A DNA stretch of 64,000 nucleotides from Bacteroidota bacterium (lineage in GTDB: Bacteria; Bacteroidota; Bacteroidia; AKYH767-A; OLB10). The notes under the pieces were generated by a model. It saw only the letters and a program-made list of their open reading frames with translations. It did not search any database and was not told the DNA's origin. Both the position numbers and the translations under genes were made by a program. The first letter of the stretch is position 1, and each line of letters starts with the position of its first letter. The DNA lies in NCBI GenBank assembly GCA_016721435.1, contig JADKIC010000006.1, forward strand, positions 62,001-126,000, read 5' to 3'. This document shows positions 54,236 to 64,000 of the stretch, one piece after another.

Positions 54236-57106
54236 ATGAAATACGTCAGGTTATTATTATTCACCTTCATTTTGCTAGGTACTGAAATGGCAGAGGCACA
54301 GTTTTGGATGAAGGAGTTTCGTGCACAGGGTCGCTGTGAGGATTATGCTGGTAAGCAAGTAGTGGATTCACTTGGAAATATTTATCTCACGGGCTCTTCC
54401 CAAACAGATAAAGGGTTGAGTAAAATTTTGGTAATTAAAACAAACTTACTTGGAGATACTTTATGGTCGAATTATTATCTAAAACCATCAAGTACTGATC
54501 AGGGTCCAATAGATATGCAATTAGGGACCGATGGTAATTTATATATCACCGGATATTCGTTTTCAAGATTGGATCAATTGTTTAGTATTGTTACTTTAAA
54601 ATTGGATACCGGCGGATCATATATTTGGGGGGTAACTTACCGTTCACCTAATTCCCTACCTACTAATGATTTTTATCCTAATCAGATATTGGTAGATGAT
54701 TTATACAATGTATATGTTTCCGGATCCAATCATTTTAACGAAGGGTTTATTATCAAGTATGATTCATCGGGACAATTGTTGTGGGAGATGGATGATTTAG
54801 GTCATGTGGGCGATACAGATGTTGATGATATGAAACTTTCAAACATGGGACACCTCACAGTATGTGGCAATTTTTATTCCACTAGTAATTTCAAGTTTAT
54901 TTATTATGTCAATCAATATTATCCTGACACTACTCTTTTGTGGAGCGATACAATTCATGGATCTACACATGCATCTGCAAGAAAAATGAAATTTTTAAAT
55001 GACGGACAATTGATTGTATCCGGATATACGTCCGACACTTCAAACGGTAATGTTTATATGGCTGTAAAGTATGATACACTTGGAAATCGTTTATGGACAT
55101 GTAAAACATTAAATAATGGTACAAATATGGCGAACCTGGGTAAACTGGATATGGCAGTTGATGATACCGGAAATGTTTACATAGCCGGGTATGATCAAAT
55201 TTTTAATGGCAAGGCAATTTTATCGAGAATAAATTATGATGGAACACAAAGTTGGAGGAGAGATTGGGATGTTCAAGGAGGAAATGGGGATGAAGTTTTT
55301 AATAAAATAGTGTTGGATACAAGTGGTGGTGTATATGTGACAGGATGGGGAATTTTTCCCGGACCAAACTATGAGAATACTGGAGGAATTCCTAATCAAA
55401 TTGTGGTTAAATATACCAGTACAGGCGATTCACTTTGGACCAGAAGACCAAAAGATACACTTAGAGTTTCAAGAGGATGGCAACTTGATATTTTCAATGA
55501 TAGAATTATTGCTTCCGGAACTTCAGCAGATATAGAAGACAGAAATCCTGACTTTTTTATTAATTCCATTGATACATCCGGGGTGGCCCTTCCAGAGTGG
55601 AAATATAACGGAGAAGGTGATGTGCAAGTCGATAAGTCAATTATAGTATATGATGCAAACAACAATATATATATAGCAGCAACCATTAATCGTTATGGAT
55701 ATGAAGGAAAAGATGTTGTTATTTTAAAGTATGATCCCTTAGGAAATGTTATATGGAATAAGTATTACTCATCCATTGGTACAAACAATGATACACTTAC
55801 CTGTTTTAATATTGATTCGGTGGGGAATCTTGTCATGTTAATATCATCAGATTCTCTTCAAACCCGAACGCGGAATAATTTATCCATTGTGAGAATGGAT
55901 GTACAGGGTAATTTTCTTGACACCACGTGGATCACAATTTCTCCTTTTGACAATGTGATGGCGGTAATGAATTACTGCCTTCCCAATGGGCAATATATTA
56001 TTGGAGCTAATTCTAAAAACCTAGGTGGAGTTGTTTTCCGGATCGACACTGCAGGCACTATGATTTGGTTAACCCGGGTAGATACAAGTGCACTGGTTGT
56101 AAGTTTTATTAATAAAATGATTCAATGTGATAACGGCGAAATTGGTTTAGCAGGTTATACTCAACAAGGATCCACTAGTACTAGAATAGGAATTGTTCAA
56201 AAAATATCTGCATCCGGAGTAAAGCTATGGTACACCATGGTTGATTCGTTAAATGCTAGAGATGAATTTTTAGATTTGTCAGAACATTCGGATGGAAAAT
56301 TTGCCGTCAACGGTTATTGTGGTAATTCTTACACTCTTGGATTGATTTGTAAATTAGAGGGTCAAAATGGATCGTTGATTTGGAGAAAAGTTTATAATGC
56401 ACCTTCAAACCCGGAAAGCGGAAGGCATGTAGGTTTTTTAAGTAATGGAAATATAGTGATAACTAATGAAGTGGTAATTCCCTTATCCTCGTATCCCGAC
56501 TTGCATGTTGTCATGTTCGATACTGCGGGTTCTGTTTTATGGATAAATACATTAGTAGATTCAAGAGCAATGGAGTTATTTATTTCAGAAGATGACTTGA
56601 TTGCTGTTGGAGGCGAAAGGCGATCGGACTTGCGATTTTTTGGATTAGATAGCATCGGGTCATTCGTATTTAATAACATTTATAGTCTATTTGGTAACAT
56701 TGAGTACTTTTCAGACTTAAACAGAGATTATGCTAATAATTATTGTATAACCGGTATTAAAACTGTTAGAATAACAGGTGGCTTGGATCTTTGGTCCACC
56801 TCAAGAATTATGATAATTAAATATCCGGGTGTTTTTGTCGGTTTGAATGAAGTGTCAGGAGTTAAATATAGTGATATCTACGCCTATCCGAACCCTTCCT
56901 CCAATGGCCGCTTTACCCTCGTAGATGCCTCCGGTAAATCACCGATCAGCGGGGGTCGTGTATTTGACAGCAGTGGAAAACTAATCAGCAGTTTCAATCA
57001 ACTTACAGAGGAAATTGATCTTAGCACGTTCCCTACAGGGCTTTATCTGCTGCAATATGACCGCAACAACCTTCCTGCCGGTACGGTGAAGTTGATGGTG
57101 GAATAG
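54236..57106 (+). CDS. SBBP-type beta-propeller surface protein with T9SS sorting domain
   Basis: 956 residues, intact. Signal peptide MKYVRLLLFTFILLGTEMAEA, then the same opening as the neighbour (FWMKEFRAQGRCEDYAGKQV against QWLRSFKAQGKNSDRIAAIV). Blades carry GNIYLTGSSQ, GNLYITGYSF, GNVYIAGYDQ. The sorting domain is IYAYPNPSSNGRFTLVDASG with a TVKLMVE end. The body is AT-rich while the last ~230 bases are clearly richer in G+C, the reverse of the neighbouring paralogue. Confidence 0.88.
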   Translation: MKYVRLLLFTFILLGTEMAEAQFWMKEFRAQGRCEDYAGKQVVDSLGNIYLTGSSQTDKGLSKILVIKTNLLGDTLWSNYYLKPSSTDQGPIDMQLGTDGNLYITGYSFSRLDQLFSIVTLKLDTGGSYIWGVTYRSPNSLPTNDFYPNQILVDDLYNVYVSGSNHFNEGFIIKYDSSGQLLWEMDDLGHVGDTDVDDMKLSNMGHLTVCGNFYSTSNFKFIYYVNQYYPDTTLLWSDTIHGSTHASARKMKFLNDGQLIVSGYTSDTSNGNVYMAVKYDTLGNRLWTCKTLNNGTNMANLGKLDMAVDDTGNVYIAGYDQIFNGKAILSRINYDGTQSWRRDWDVQGGNGDEVFNKIVLDTSGGVYVTGWGIFPGPNYENTGGIPNQIVVKYTSTGDSLWTRRPKDTLRVSRGWQLDIFNDRIIASGTSADIEDRNPDFFINSIDTSGVALPEWKYNGEGDVQVDKSIIVYDANNNIYIAATINRYGYEGKDVVILKYDPLGNVIWNKYYSSIGTNNDTLTCFNIDSVGNLVMLISSDSLQTRTRNNLSIVRMDVQGNFLDTTWITISPFDNVMAVMNYCLPNGQYIIGANSKNLGGVVFRIDTAGTMIWLTRVDTSALVVSFINKMIQCDNGEIGLAGYTQQGSTSTRIGIVQKISASGVKLWYTMVDSLNARDEFLDLSEHSDGKFAVNGYCGNSYTLGLICKLEGQNGSLIWRKVYNAPSNPESGRHVGFLSNGNIVITNEVVIPLSSYPDLHVVMFDTAGSVLWINTLVDSRAMELFISEDDLIAVGGERRSDLRFFGLDSIGSFVFNNIYSLFGNIEYFSDLNRDYANNYCITGIKTVRITGGLDLWSTSRIMIIKYPGVFVGLNEVSGVKYSDIYAYPNPSSNGRFTLVDASGKSPISGGRVFDSSGKLISSFNQLTEEIDLSTFPTGLYLLQYDRNNLPAGTVKLMVE

Positions 57107-57235
57107 GAACTGCAATTACCCTATCCATTTCTCAAACTAAATAAACAGCATTCTGATAGTTCCATAAGATTGACATGAACATAGCAATATGATTAAAGCT
57201 ATATCGTAGCGTTATCAAACAATTGGATCGGACAC

Positions 57236-57270
57236 AAAAAAGCAAGTAGCTAGTAGCAAGCAGCAAAAAA
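57236..57270. repeat. Copy of the GCAAGTAGC-type repeat
   Basis: AAAGCAAGTAGCTAGTAGC followed by AAGCAGCAAAAAA, the same family as the arms at 43774-43926. The 57107-57331 gap holds nothing else. Confidence 0.7.
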
Positions 57271-57331
57271 CACCATTTGCATTTAAATTTGCCACCCGCA
57301 TAAAATTAAGGAGATATTCGAGAAAGTAATA

Positions 57332-59215
57332 TTAAGACACCCCCTTCATTTTCTCCCACACTCTTTGCATATCTTTTTCCGTTACTATTCCGCATAGTTT
57401 ACCATCCTTGAGTACAGGCAAACAGGAGATTTGTTCCCGGATCATTATTTGCATCGCTTCCATTACTGTTGTTCCCGGTACAATGAAGTGAAATTTTCGG
57501 ATCATGATTTGCCCGGCAGTCATCGCGGGATCAATATTTCCCTCCGCAACATGACGTTTAAGATGTGTCGTGGTTATCAAACCCATTAATTCACCCCGCT
57601 GGTTTTCGACCGGTACATGATGGATGTTCTTCCACTCCATCATTCTCGCCACCAACTCTGCGGGATCATCTTCCCTGACACTTAAAATATCCGTATTCAT
57701 ACATTCTTCGGCCATTCTGATACGTGAAGTCTGATTGGTGGTAGGCCGCGTGATATTCCATTCGGCTACAGGATGACCTTGCTGTTGTTTTTCGTAGAGT
57801 ATGGCCGTTAGTTCCAGTTGAGCTTCAACGGGCTCATGGTTATTCTTTAATTCTCTGAATTGTTTCACCTGCCAGCGACTGCCTGTCTGTAAGGTTTCAG
57901 CGCGTGTACGGATGGTCTTCAATAGATCGGAAGCTTCATGTGGAGTACAACCGGATTGCAGTAATCCCTGCTCTGCTATTGGGAGTAAATCATCTAAAAT
58001 GATATTCCTGGCAGGTTGGAATCGTCCGTTCCATTTCAACTCCGTGTTGATTCCATAACGGGCCGCCTTAACGAAATTCTCTTTTACCTCCGTGAAATCA
58101 AGTTTGTTTTGCAATTTCCGGTAGTGGTCCGGTAATCCCTGCATCAGCCCTACCCAGAATGCAGCATTGGCAATTTCATCTTCCGGTGTTGGACCTGATG
58201 GAATATACCGGCACTCAATACGCAAATGCGGCTTTCCATTGGTGAGACCATAGCAAGGGCGGTTCCATTTCCAGATGGTGCCATTGTGCAGTTGAAAGGC
58301 GCGTAACTTCGGTGCAATTCCATTTTTGATCAATTCGAAGGAATCTTCCGTATCGCCGGTCAGTATCATTGGGAAACGGGCGATGTCATCCTTGATCAGT
58401 TCGGTAACAGAACCTAACACCCATGCATTACCGAAGTTAACCCTTGGCTTTCGTTGACGAAGATCGTTGGTTTTGGTGCGTACATCCAGACTCTGTTGAA
58501 AAAGTGCAATACGTGTTTCCGCCCAGAGCTCTTTGCCAAAGAGGAGAGGTGAATTGGTACAAACGGATAGAACAGGTCCTGAAATCAGTTGCGCCCAGTT
58601 ATACATGTCGGCAAAATCATAGGGATTGATCTGCAAATGGACTTGAAAACTCGTATTACAGGCTTCAAGTAGAATATTATTATGACGCATCAGCAACTCA
58701 TCATTTCCCTGAATGTAAACATCAAAATCACTGTCGCGCATTTCCCGCAGAATTCGGTCGAGGGCGTAATAGCGGGGCTTTGGTGTGAGGTAAGATAAAT
58801 CCAGTTCTCTAGGTGTTATGGAAGGAAGTATCCCACATAGTAACACTTTATTGCCGAACGGAGCTGCAAACACATTCGCATCAGCCAATAAACTCTTCAG
58901 GTTAGCTTCCATTGCCGCAAAAGCTCCTGATTTCAGTACCAGCGGATCCAGATTTATTTCAAGGTTGTAGCGGGCCAGTTCGGTCGTGAAATGCGGGTCG
59001 GATATAGTTTTTAATATTTCAGGTCCATCCATCGAGGGACGGTAATTATAGTCGACCAGACAGAGTTCCTGCTCCGCCCCAATGCGGGTGATATCTCTCT
59101 CCATCCATCCTTCTGCCAGCATATATTCCATGGCATCCAGATCTTTTAATAGATGATGTATGAACTTGTTTTTGGCTGCTATAGAGATCTCTCTGTTTAC
59201 TTTTTGTTCGCCCAT
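57332..59215 (-). CDS. Glutamate-cysteine ligase (GCS2)-like protein fused to a CBS-domain pair
   Basis: 627 residues. Residues about 30-470 match carboxylate-amine ligases of the GCS2/YbdK type: RIGAEQELCLVDYNYRP, LARYNLEINLDPL, LLEACNTSFQVHLQINPYDF, RIECRYIPSGPTPEDEIANA. Residues about 500-625 are two CBS domains (DILSVREDDPAELVARMMEW, then HHVPVENQRGELMGLITTTH; FIVPGTTVMEAMQIMIREQI, then LPVLKDGKLCGIVTEKDMQR). CBS pairs usually bind adenine nucleotides, so the ligase may sense cell energy state. The amine acceptor is unknown. Confidence 0.88.
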   Translation of the reverse strand: MGEQKVNREISIAAKNKFIHHLLKDLDAMEYMLAEGWMERDITRIGAEQELCLVDYNYRPSMDGPEILKTISDPHFTTELARYNLEINLDPLVLKSGAFAAMEANLKSLLADANVFAAPFGNKVLLCGILPSITPRELDLSYLTPKPRYYALDRILREMRDSDFDVYIQGNDELLMRHNNILLEACNTSFQVHLQINPYDFADMYNWAQLISGPVLSVCTNSPLLFGKELWAETRIALFQQSLDVRTKTNDLRQRKPRVNFGNAWVLGSVTELIKDDIARFPMILTGDTEDSFELIKNGIAPKLRAFQLHNGTIWKWNRPCYGLTNGKPHLRIECRYIPSGPTPEDEIANAAFWVGLMQGLPDHYRKLQNKLDFTEVKENFVKAARYGINTELKWNGRFQPARNIILDDLLPIAEQGLLQSGCTPHEASDLLKTIRTRAETLQTGSRWQVKQFRELKNNHEPVEAQLELTAILYEKQQQGHPVAEWNITRPTTNQTSRIRMAEECMNTDILSVREDDPAELVARMMEWKNIHHVPVENQRGELMGLITTTHLKRHVAEGNIDPAMTAGQIMIRKFHFIVPGTTVMEAMQIMIREQISCLPVLKDGKLCGIVTEKDMQRVWEKMKGVS

Positions 59216-59515
59216 GATGGTAGAAGTTGGAAGGGAAAAAGTACTTGTAATTTAGGAAAGTCTTTATGTCAAAAGTTTCTTATATATATGATATCCATCA
59301 TTTTATATAATTTAAAAGGTCGGTTGAATATGCGAATACGGGGAGGTAAGCACTAGCGATCTTGATTAGTGCATGTAATTGTTTCCGTTAAAGAAGGATA
59401 AATATGAATTTTTGTTCCGATAAATTCTATATTTTTAGTTCCTCCCTCTTGTTAATGAACAAGTTGGATTATCATTATAAAAAATAGCATTTAAACTAGC
59501 CTTCTCTTCCTGAAT
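59216..59515. other. Divergent promoter region
   Basis: 300 AT-rich bases between the GCS2-CBS gene and the esterase gene. A TATATTTTTAG tract near 59430 is a possible -7 element for the esterase. No RNA gene or repeat recognised. Confidence 0.45.
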
Positions 59516-61171
59516 ATGAAAAAAATTCTACTTGTCGTTCTCCTTTATTTCATCAGCGTACAGTCATCCACGGCACAGTACTTATCCTCTTTTCAATTGG
59601 TAACAACATATAATTTTACGCAAATTGATTCTATATATTTCGCGAATAATATACCTTCTTTCATATTCCCGAAACGTTTTAATGTGAATGTATATAAAAT
59701 CATATACAATACGGTGAGTTATGATAGCACTGCAACCATTGCCTCCGGAGCACTTTTATTACCGGTGAATCCGCCCTGTAAATTACCATTGATCAGTGAT
59801 CAGCATGGTACAGAAACCGTGAGCACAAATGTACCCTCTAACCTGGGTGGTGAATTACCGGTTCGTGTTACTATGGCGAGTGATGGGGATGCTGCTCCAT
59901 TACCTGATTATCTTGGTTTGGGAGATAGTCCACTTCCTATACATCCTTATCTGCATTCACAATCGGAAGCTACCGCTACCATTGATATGCTTCGTGCAGC
60001 AAGGGAGCTGATCGATAGTCTGGGTTTTGAATTGAATGGTCAATTGTTTCTTGCGGGTTACTCACAGGGAGGGCATGCAACAATGGCGGCTCAAAAGATG
60101 ATGGAAGAGCAATTCCCGCAGGAGTTTCCCATTACCGCTTCGTTGCCTATGTCAGGTCCCTATGATTTATCCGGCTCACAGGCACGCGTGATTGAAGTCG
60201 ACAGTGTTTTTTCTGCTTCTGTTTATTTACCCTATATTGTCTTTTCATATGATGAGGTATATAATTTATGGGCGAATGATAGCAGTGTTTTTATAAGTCC
60301 GTATGATACTTCCTTGCGTCCATTATTTAACGGGCTGAATAATCTTTTGACGATTAATAGCCAGCTACCATCCATACCCAATGATATCTTACAACCCTTG
60401 CTTTTGGATTCTTTCATTAATGATTCCAATCACTATGTCAGACAAGCATTGAGAGATAATGATCTCACCGACTGGACTCCTGTATCCCCCACAAAAATGA
60501 TGTACTGTACAGCAGATGAACAAGTGGTCTATCAGAATTCCATCGTTGCGTATAATAAATTTATTCAGAACGGATCTACTTCTGTTCAATTGGTAAACTC
60601 AGGCGCATTGCTGGGTCATTCTATGTGCGCCGGCGTTTCCTTTATTAATGGAAAGGCATGGTTTGATACGTTGAGAACAGATTATATTATTTCAGATGTA
60701 ACTATTGTGGATGAATCGTTCTCCGGGGCTCTAGATGGACAAATAGGGGTGAATATTCTTGGTGGTGTTCCACCTTATACCATTTCATGGAGCAATGGTG
60801 CAACATCAACTTTAAATACAGGTCTTGCTACGGGTACATATATACTAACAGTGACGGATAGTGTCGGTTGTACCCGAATGGATACACTTCAGGTTGGCCT
60901 TACCACCAACCTCATCTCCATAAATTCGGGGACCAGGGTTTTGAATTATCATCCGAATCCGGTTTCAGACCAGCTGGTCATTACTTCCACCACCAACTAT
61001 AGCGGTGCAATTAAAATTGCAATTATGGATATTCAGGGAAGACTTATTTACGTAGCATCTTTGGATGATAAAATAATTGTTGATTGTAAACCATTCTCTA
61101 AAGGAATATATTTTATTCATGCCATGGGTACAAACGGCCCAATATCAAACGGCAAATTTATAATTGAATAG
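59516..61171 (+). CDS. Secreted alpha/beta-hydrolase (esterase/lipase-like) with SprB-like repeat and T9SS sorting domain
   Basis: 551 residues with signal peptide MKKILLVVLLYFISVQSSTA. The hydrolase part (about residues 70-390) has the nucleophile elbow FLAGYSQGGHATMAAQKM, as in secretory lipases (LIP-type) and large fungal-like esterases, and a late His in ALLGHSMCAGV. A SprB-like repeat follows (LGGVPPYTISWSNGATSTLN, ATGTYILTVTDSVGC), then the sorting domain (NYHPNPVSDQLVITST). The substrate is not known. Confidence 0.87.
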   Translation: MKKILLVVLLYFISVQSSTAQYLSSFQLVTTYNFTQIDSIYFANNIPSFIFPKRFNVNVYKIIYNTVSYDSTATIASGALLLPVNPPCKLPLISDQHGTETVSTNVPSNLGGELPVRVTMASDGDAAPLPDYLGLGDSPLPIHPYLHSQSEATATIDMLRAARELIDSLGFELNGQLFLAGYSQGGHATMAAQKMMEEQFPQEFPITASLPMSGPYDLSGSQARVIEVDSVFSASVYLPYIVFSYDEVYNLWANDSSVFISPYDTSLRPLFNGLNNLLTINSQLPSIPNDILQPLLLDSFINDSNHYVRQALRDNDLTDWTPVSPTKMMYCTADEQVVYQNSIVAYNKFIQNGSTSVQLVNSGALLGHSMCAGVSFINGKAWFDTLRTDYIISDVTIVDESFSGALDGQIGVNILGGVPPYTISWSNGATSTLNTGLATGTYILTVTDSVGCTRMDTLQVGLTTNLISINSGTRVLNYHPNPVSDQLVITSTTNYSGAIKIAIMDIQGRLIYVASLDDKIIVDCKPFSKGIYFIHAMGTNGPISNGKFIIE

Positions 61172-61211
61172 TTATCTGTTGTAATAGTTGTTTACACCGG
61201 TTAAACTAATC

Positions 61212-63190
61212 ATGAGAAGTATCCGAATTTCAATAGTGGCGTGCAACATACCTTTTCCGGCTAATATTGACCCTTTCGCACATTTCAAAAGCTCATGTTT
61301 ACTATGGGTATTTGTAATGTTGTTTTTGAATTTCTTCCAGGCCAAATCAGTATTGGCATCGTACTCCTTACCGGAGTACGAATTACATACATTGGAAAGA
61401 GCAGAGTCATTGTTACCCTTTATGCTTATTTACACCTCTGCAAATACAAATGAAACACCTTTGGAAGCTTTGGAAAAGGGTCAATTTTTAAAATACAATA
61501 TAAACAACTTTGAGCACTTTGATTATAAAGATAAAATAGTGTTTTGGCAGAAGTTCAATTTGCATAATACCAGATCATCGGATTCACTTTTCTACTTGTA
61601 TAATAAATTTATGAATTATTGGAAGTTATATGAAATTGAAGGGAATGAAATTCGCTTCGTTGCAGCCGCAGGTAGAAAGGCCGTATCGGAAGAGCGAAAC
61701 GATAGCAATTATTTTTATGTTGCTAGAATATTGATACCTCCAGGAGAAAATGCGGAGTATTTAATTTGGTATCAAACCGATTTTTATGAAAGGGGGATTG
61801 GGATGCATATTGCATCTCAACGTCATTATAATAATGGACTTTATCCGGATATTATAAAAAAAGATATCGGACCTTTTAGACTTATTGAGAATATTTATGC
61901 AGGAATATTTATTGTTTTAGTATATACAGTTTCCTTTTATATTTGCAGACCGGCAAAAAAGTGTATTTATTTTATGCCATTTTTCAAGTTCTGATTTATT
62001 TGCCAATGGCGACCAGAATTTTAAGTATGACTTTTTTGGATTCTTATTCAGCAGTGTTTTTGACTTTTGTTAGTCTTATGCAGGTAGGCTCCTATTATTT
62101 TTACTTTTTATTTGTAGAACACTTTTTAAAAGTTAAAACCTATTCCCCCGTGATAAGTAAAATATTGTTTGCTGGAAGGGTTATAGTAGTAGTGTATACG
62201 ATTGTTATAACCATTTCTTTCTTTACTTTAAGTACTGATACTGTTTTTATAATTTTTAGTATTGCCAGAGGATTAATGTTAGTAATAGGACTTGTTGCAA
62301 TTATTTTGAGCTTTTTTAAGACCATTCCCCTGTCCGGTTATATTGCTGCCGGATCACTTTCCCTGGCAGTGTGTGCAGGCGCATCGTGGTTGTCTACCTT
62401 AGAAGTATTTTATCATTGGAATAAAATACCATTGATGGAAACGGGTATATTAATAGAGCTATTATGTTTCACCCTTGGCTTAGGTGCGTTTTCAAAGCTT
62501 GAAGAAGAGCAGAAGATTAATTTGCAGTCTGAACTTATTGAATCACTGGAAGAGAATAGAGAATTACAGGAAGAAAGTATTAAAGCCATCGTTGAAACTC
62601 AGGAAGCTGAGCGAACACGGATTGGTCGTGATTTACACGATGATGTAGGGGCTCAATTATCAACATTGAAATTGTTCTTAAGTTCAATGAAATCAAAAAC
62701 CGGAAAAGAACAGGAAGAGCTAATCAATTATTCTTCTTCCATTCTTGATTCTGCTATTCATGATATTCGAACGATTTTGATTAATTTAAGTCCGAAAGTA
62801 CTGGATGAGTATGGTTATGTAAGGGCGGTGGAAGAAATGGTAAGTAAAATTAACTCATCCAACGTACTAAAATTTGAGTTGAGTGTTCATGGTCTTGACC
62901 AACGGCTCGATTCGAAACTGGAGAACTCACTTTATAGGATTACCCAGGAGTTGATAAATAATTCTTTGAAATATTCATGGGCGAAGCATATAATTCTTGA
63001 TGTTATAAGAAGAGATGATCGTATTGTATTAATGTATGAAGATAATGGAAGGGGATGTGATATACAGGCTTCCACACGAGGTTTTGGCTTGACGAATATC
63101 CGTACCAGAGTAAAGATGTTTAATGGACAGGTATACTTTGATTCGAGCCCGGGAAATGGGTTCCGATGTGAAATCGAGTTGGATATTTAA
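61212..63190 (+). CDS. Sensor histidine kinase with 7TMR-DISM-like input, one frameshift
   Basis: The start is taken at the ATG 61212; a later start is possible. A periplasmic 7TMR-DISM-extracellular-2-like domain (FEHFDYKDKIVFWQKFNLHN) precedes a seven-helix membrane region. The frame breaks at the T3 run 61942-61944; one more T gives FYILQTGKKVYLFYAIF. A coiled coil (about nt 62490-62600) leads to the HisKA_3 dimerisation domain (TRIGRDLHDDVGAQLSTLKL, phospho-His in DLHDD). The HATPase domain has TQELINNSLKYSWAKHI, YEDNGRGCD and GFGLTNIRTRV. A partner response regulator is not in view. Corrected length is about 660 residues. Confidence 0.87.
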
Positions 63191-63412
63191 GCATGATTAT
63201 TTTCGTTATATATTGAAAAACAGCATGTTATCATTTTAGTAGTGAAGTAAGCCGGACATTTTATTTTTAGTAGATCTACGTATTTATACGTATTGCAGGG
63301 TTTTGGCAAATGGCAGACCTTTGTTTATCAAGTTCGCTGAATGGGTAAGTCTTAACATGATCTCAAACCCATCTTCAACAATAAAATATCATATAAAACC
63401 TGTGCTTTGAAC

Positions 63413-64000
63413 ATGAAAACCTTATTTAAATTATTCGCCTTTTTAATAATTCCTGTAATTGCCAGCGCACAGCGCACTCCGGCTGTTAATGCAATCTTGT
63501 TGCCTGATTCAATAATATTTGCCGGAATAACTGCAATAAGCCAAGCTACCATAACATGGCATCCGATACAAAAGAAGTATTATACGTTAAGGATCGGAAA
63601 TGCAGCTTTCCCCTTCAAACATTCTCAGAGACCTTTGCAAATCTGTATCAGGATACTACAGGAATTGACTCCAGAGGCATATGGTATAATTCTAATACAA
63701 ATCCATTGGAAAGCAATTGCTTTAACACTTTAGGGTGGACTACTATAAATCTAAATCGAAGTGGTCATGCAACGAATAGTTTTACCGTCATATTCCCGGG
63801 CATGAACCAACCTACGGCTCAAAGTGTTGGAGCGTATGATTTTAAAACGAATACTGTTATTTTTTATTCAGCAGGCTCCATTAGAATTTACGACAGGAAC
63901 ACCGGCTTGCTGGCATCTACCCTGCCTCTTACAGGTACCCTCTTTACAACAGTAAATACAGAAAGTGTTATTTATACCGGAGAAACGGGTTTCGAAATAG
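63413..64000 (+). CDS. Secreted protein, 3' end outside window, one frameshift
   Basis: The signal peptide MKTLFKLFAFLIIPVIASAQ starts at the ATG 63413. After about 45 codons the frame gives unconvincing sequence and stops at 63733. Another frame, entered by one more A at 63553-63554, reads NMASDTKEVLYVKDRKCSF, then GIWYNSNTNPLESNCFNTLG and YDFKTNTVIFYSAGSIRIYD, open to the window end. No domain recognised. Confidence 0.6.

Noticed and set aside
3479..63554. Programmed ribosomal frameshifting in many genes
   Set aside because: The sites differ in direction and sequence, occur in unrelated families and lie in homopolymers; assembly indels are simpler.

Overview
The window looks like a chromosomal segment of an uncultured member of the Bacteroidota. 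Eight secreted proteins carry a YPNP-type C-terminal type IX secretion (T9SS) sorting domain. Several promoters carry the Bacteroidota -7 element TAnnTTTG. Omp28-like lipoproteins, SBBP-repeat and S74 tail-fibre-like surface proteins, and intergenic palindrome families fit the same phylum. I cannot place it below phylum level. No phage, integrase, IS element, CRISPR array or rRNA is visible.

Layout. 1-6.5 kb: end of a large secreted protein (probably a subtilase C-terminus), rbfA, a SAM methyltransferase, a LolC/E-like permease and an EamA transporter. 6.4-9.7 kb: a palindrome array, crtZ and small hypothetical, META-domain and lipoprotein genes. 9.7-12.4 kb: xseB/xseA and three related small membrane proteins. 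12.4-19.3 kb: a seven-gene minus-strand export operon (TetR, TolC, HlyD, two ABC ATPases, two ABC-2 permeases). 19.6-25.3 kb: an S9 peptidase, tandem Omp28 lipoproteins, a cyclase and an SDR. 25.3-26.0 kb: a tRNA-Arg(CCU) gene flanked on both sides by arrays of partial tRNA copies fused to palindromes. 26.1-30.9 kb: an MFS transporter and an arsenic module (arsR, arsM, acr3, arsC). 31-37 kb: secreted metallophosphatase, rhodanese-thioredoxin lipoprotein, ECF sigma factor with membrane partner, secreted endonuclease I. 37.5-43.8 kb: metG, LD-carboxypeptidase, YraN and a pseudouridine synthase with a 34-residue repeat region. 44-64 kb: surface and secreted proteins (1439-aa Ig/LRR protein, S74 protein, two SBBP propellers, esterase), a GCS2-CBS protein, a sensor histidine kinase and a gene cut by the window end.

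How the genes work together. The export operon is a self-contained tripartite efflux system with its own TetR. The ars genes form an arsenate reduction, arsenite efflux and methylation pathway, with two inverted repeats that look like ArsR operators. The secreted phosphatase, nuclease, esterase and probable protease suggest scavenging of polymers and phosphate.

Quality. Eleven genes are interrupted by single-base frameshifts, most in or next to short homopolymers, and two also carry in-frame stops. The breaks hit housekeeping genes such as xseA as well as accessory genes, so residual indels from long-read assembly are the simplest explanation. I annotate these as single genes and give each break point.

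The strongest candidates for something undescribed are the rearranged tRNA-Arg locus, where palindromes sit just after a GTTC in partial copies of the D-arm and T-arm, and the hairpin family involved, whose arms covary. Next are a helically spaced ACCTGTSA site array and an apparent exchange of sorting domains between two neighbouring SBBP genes.
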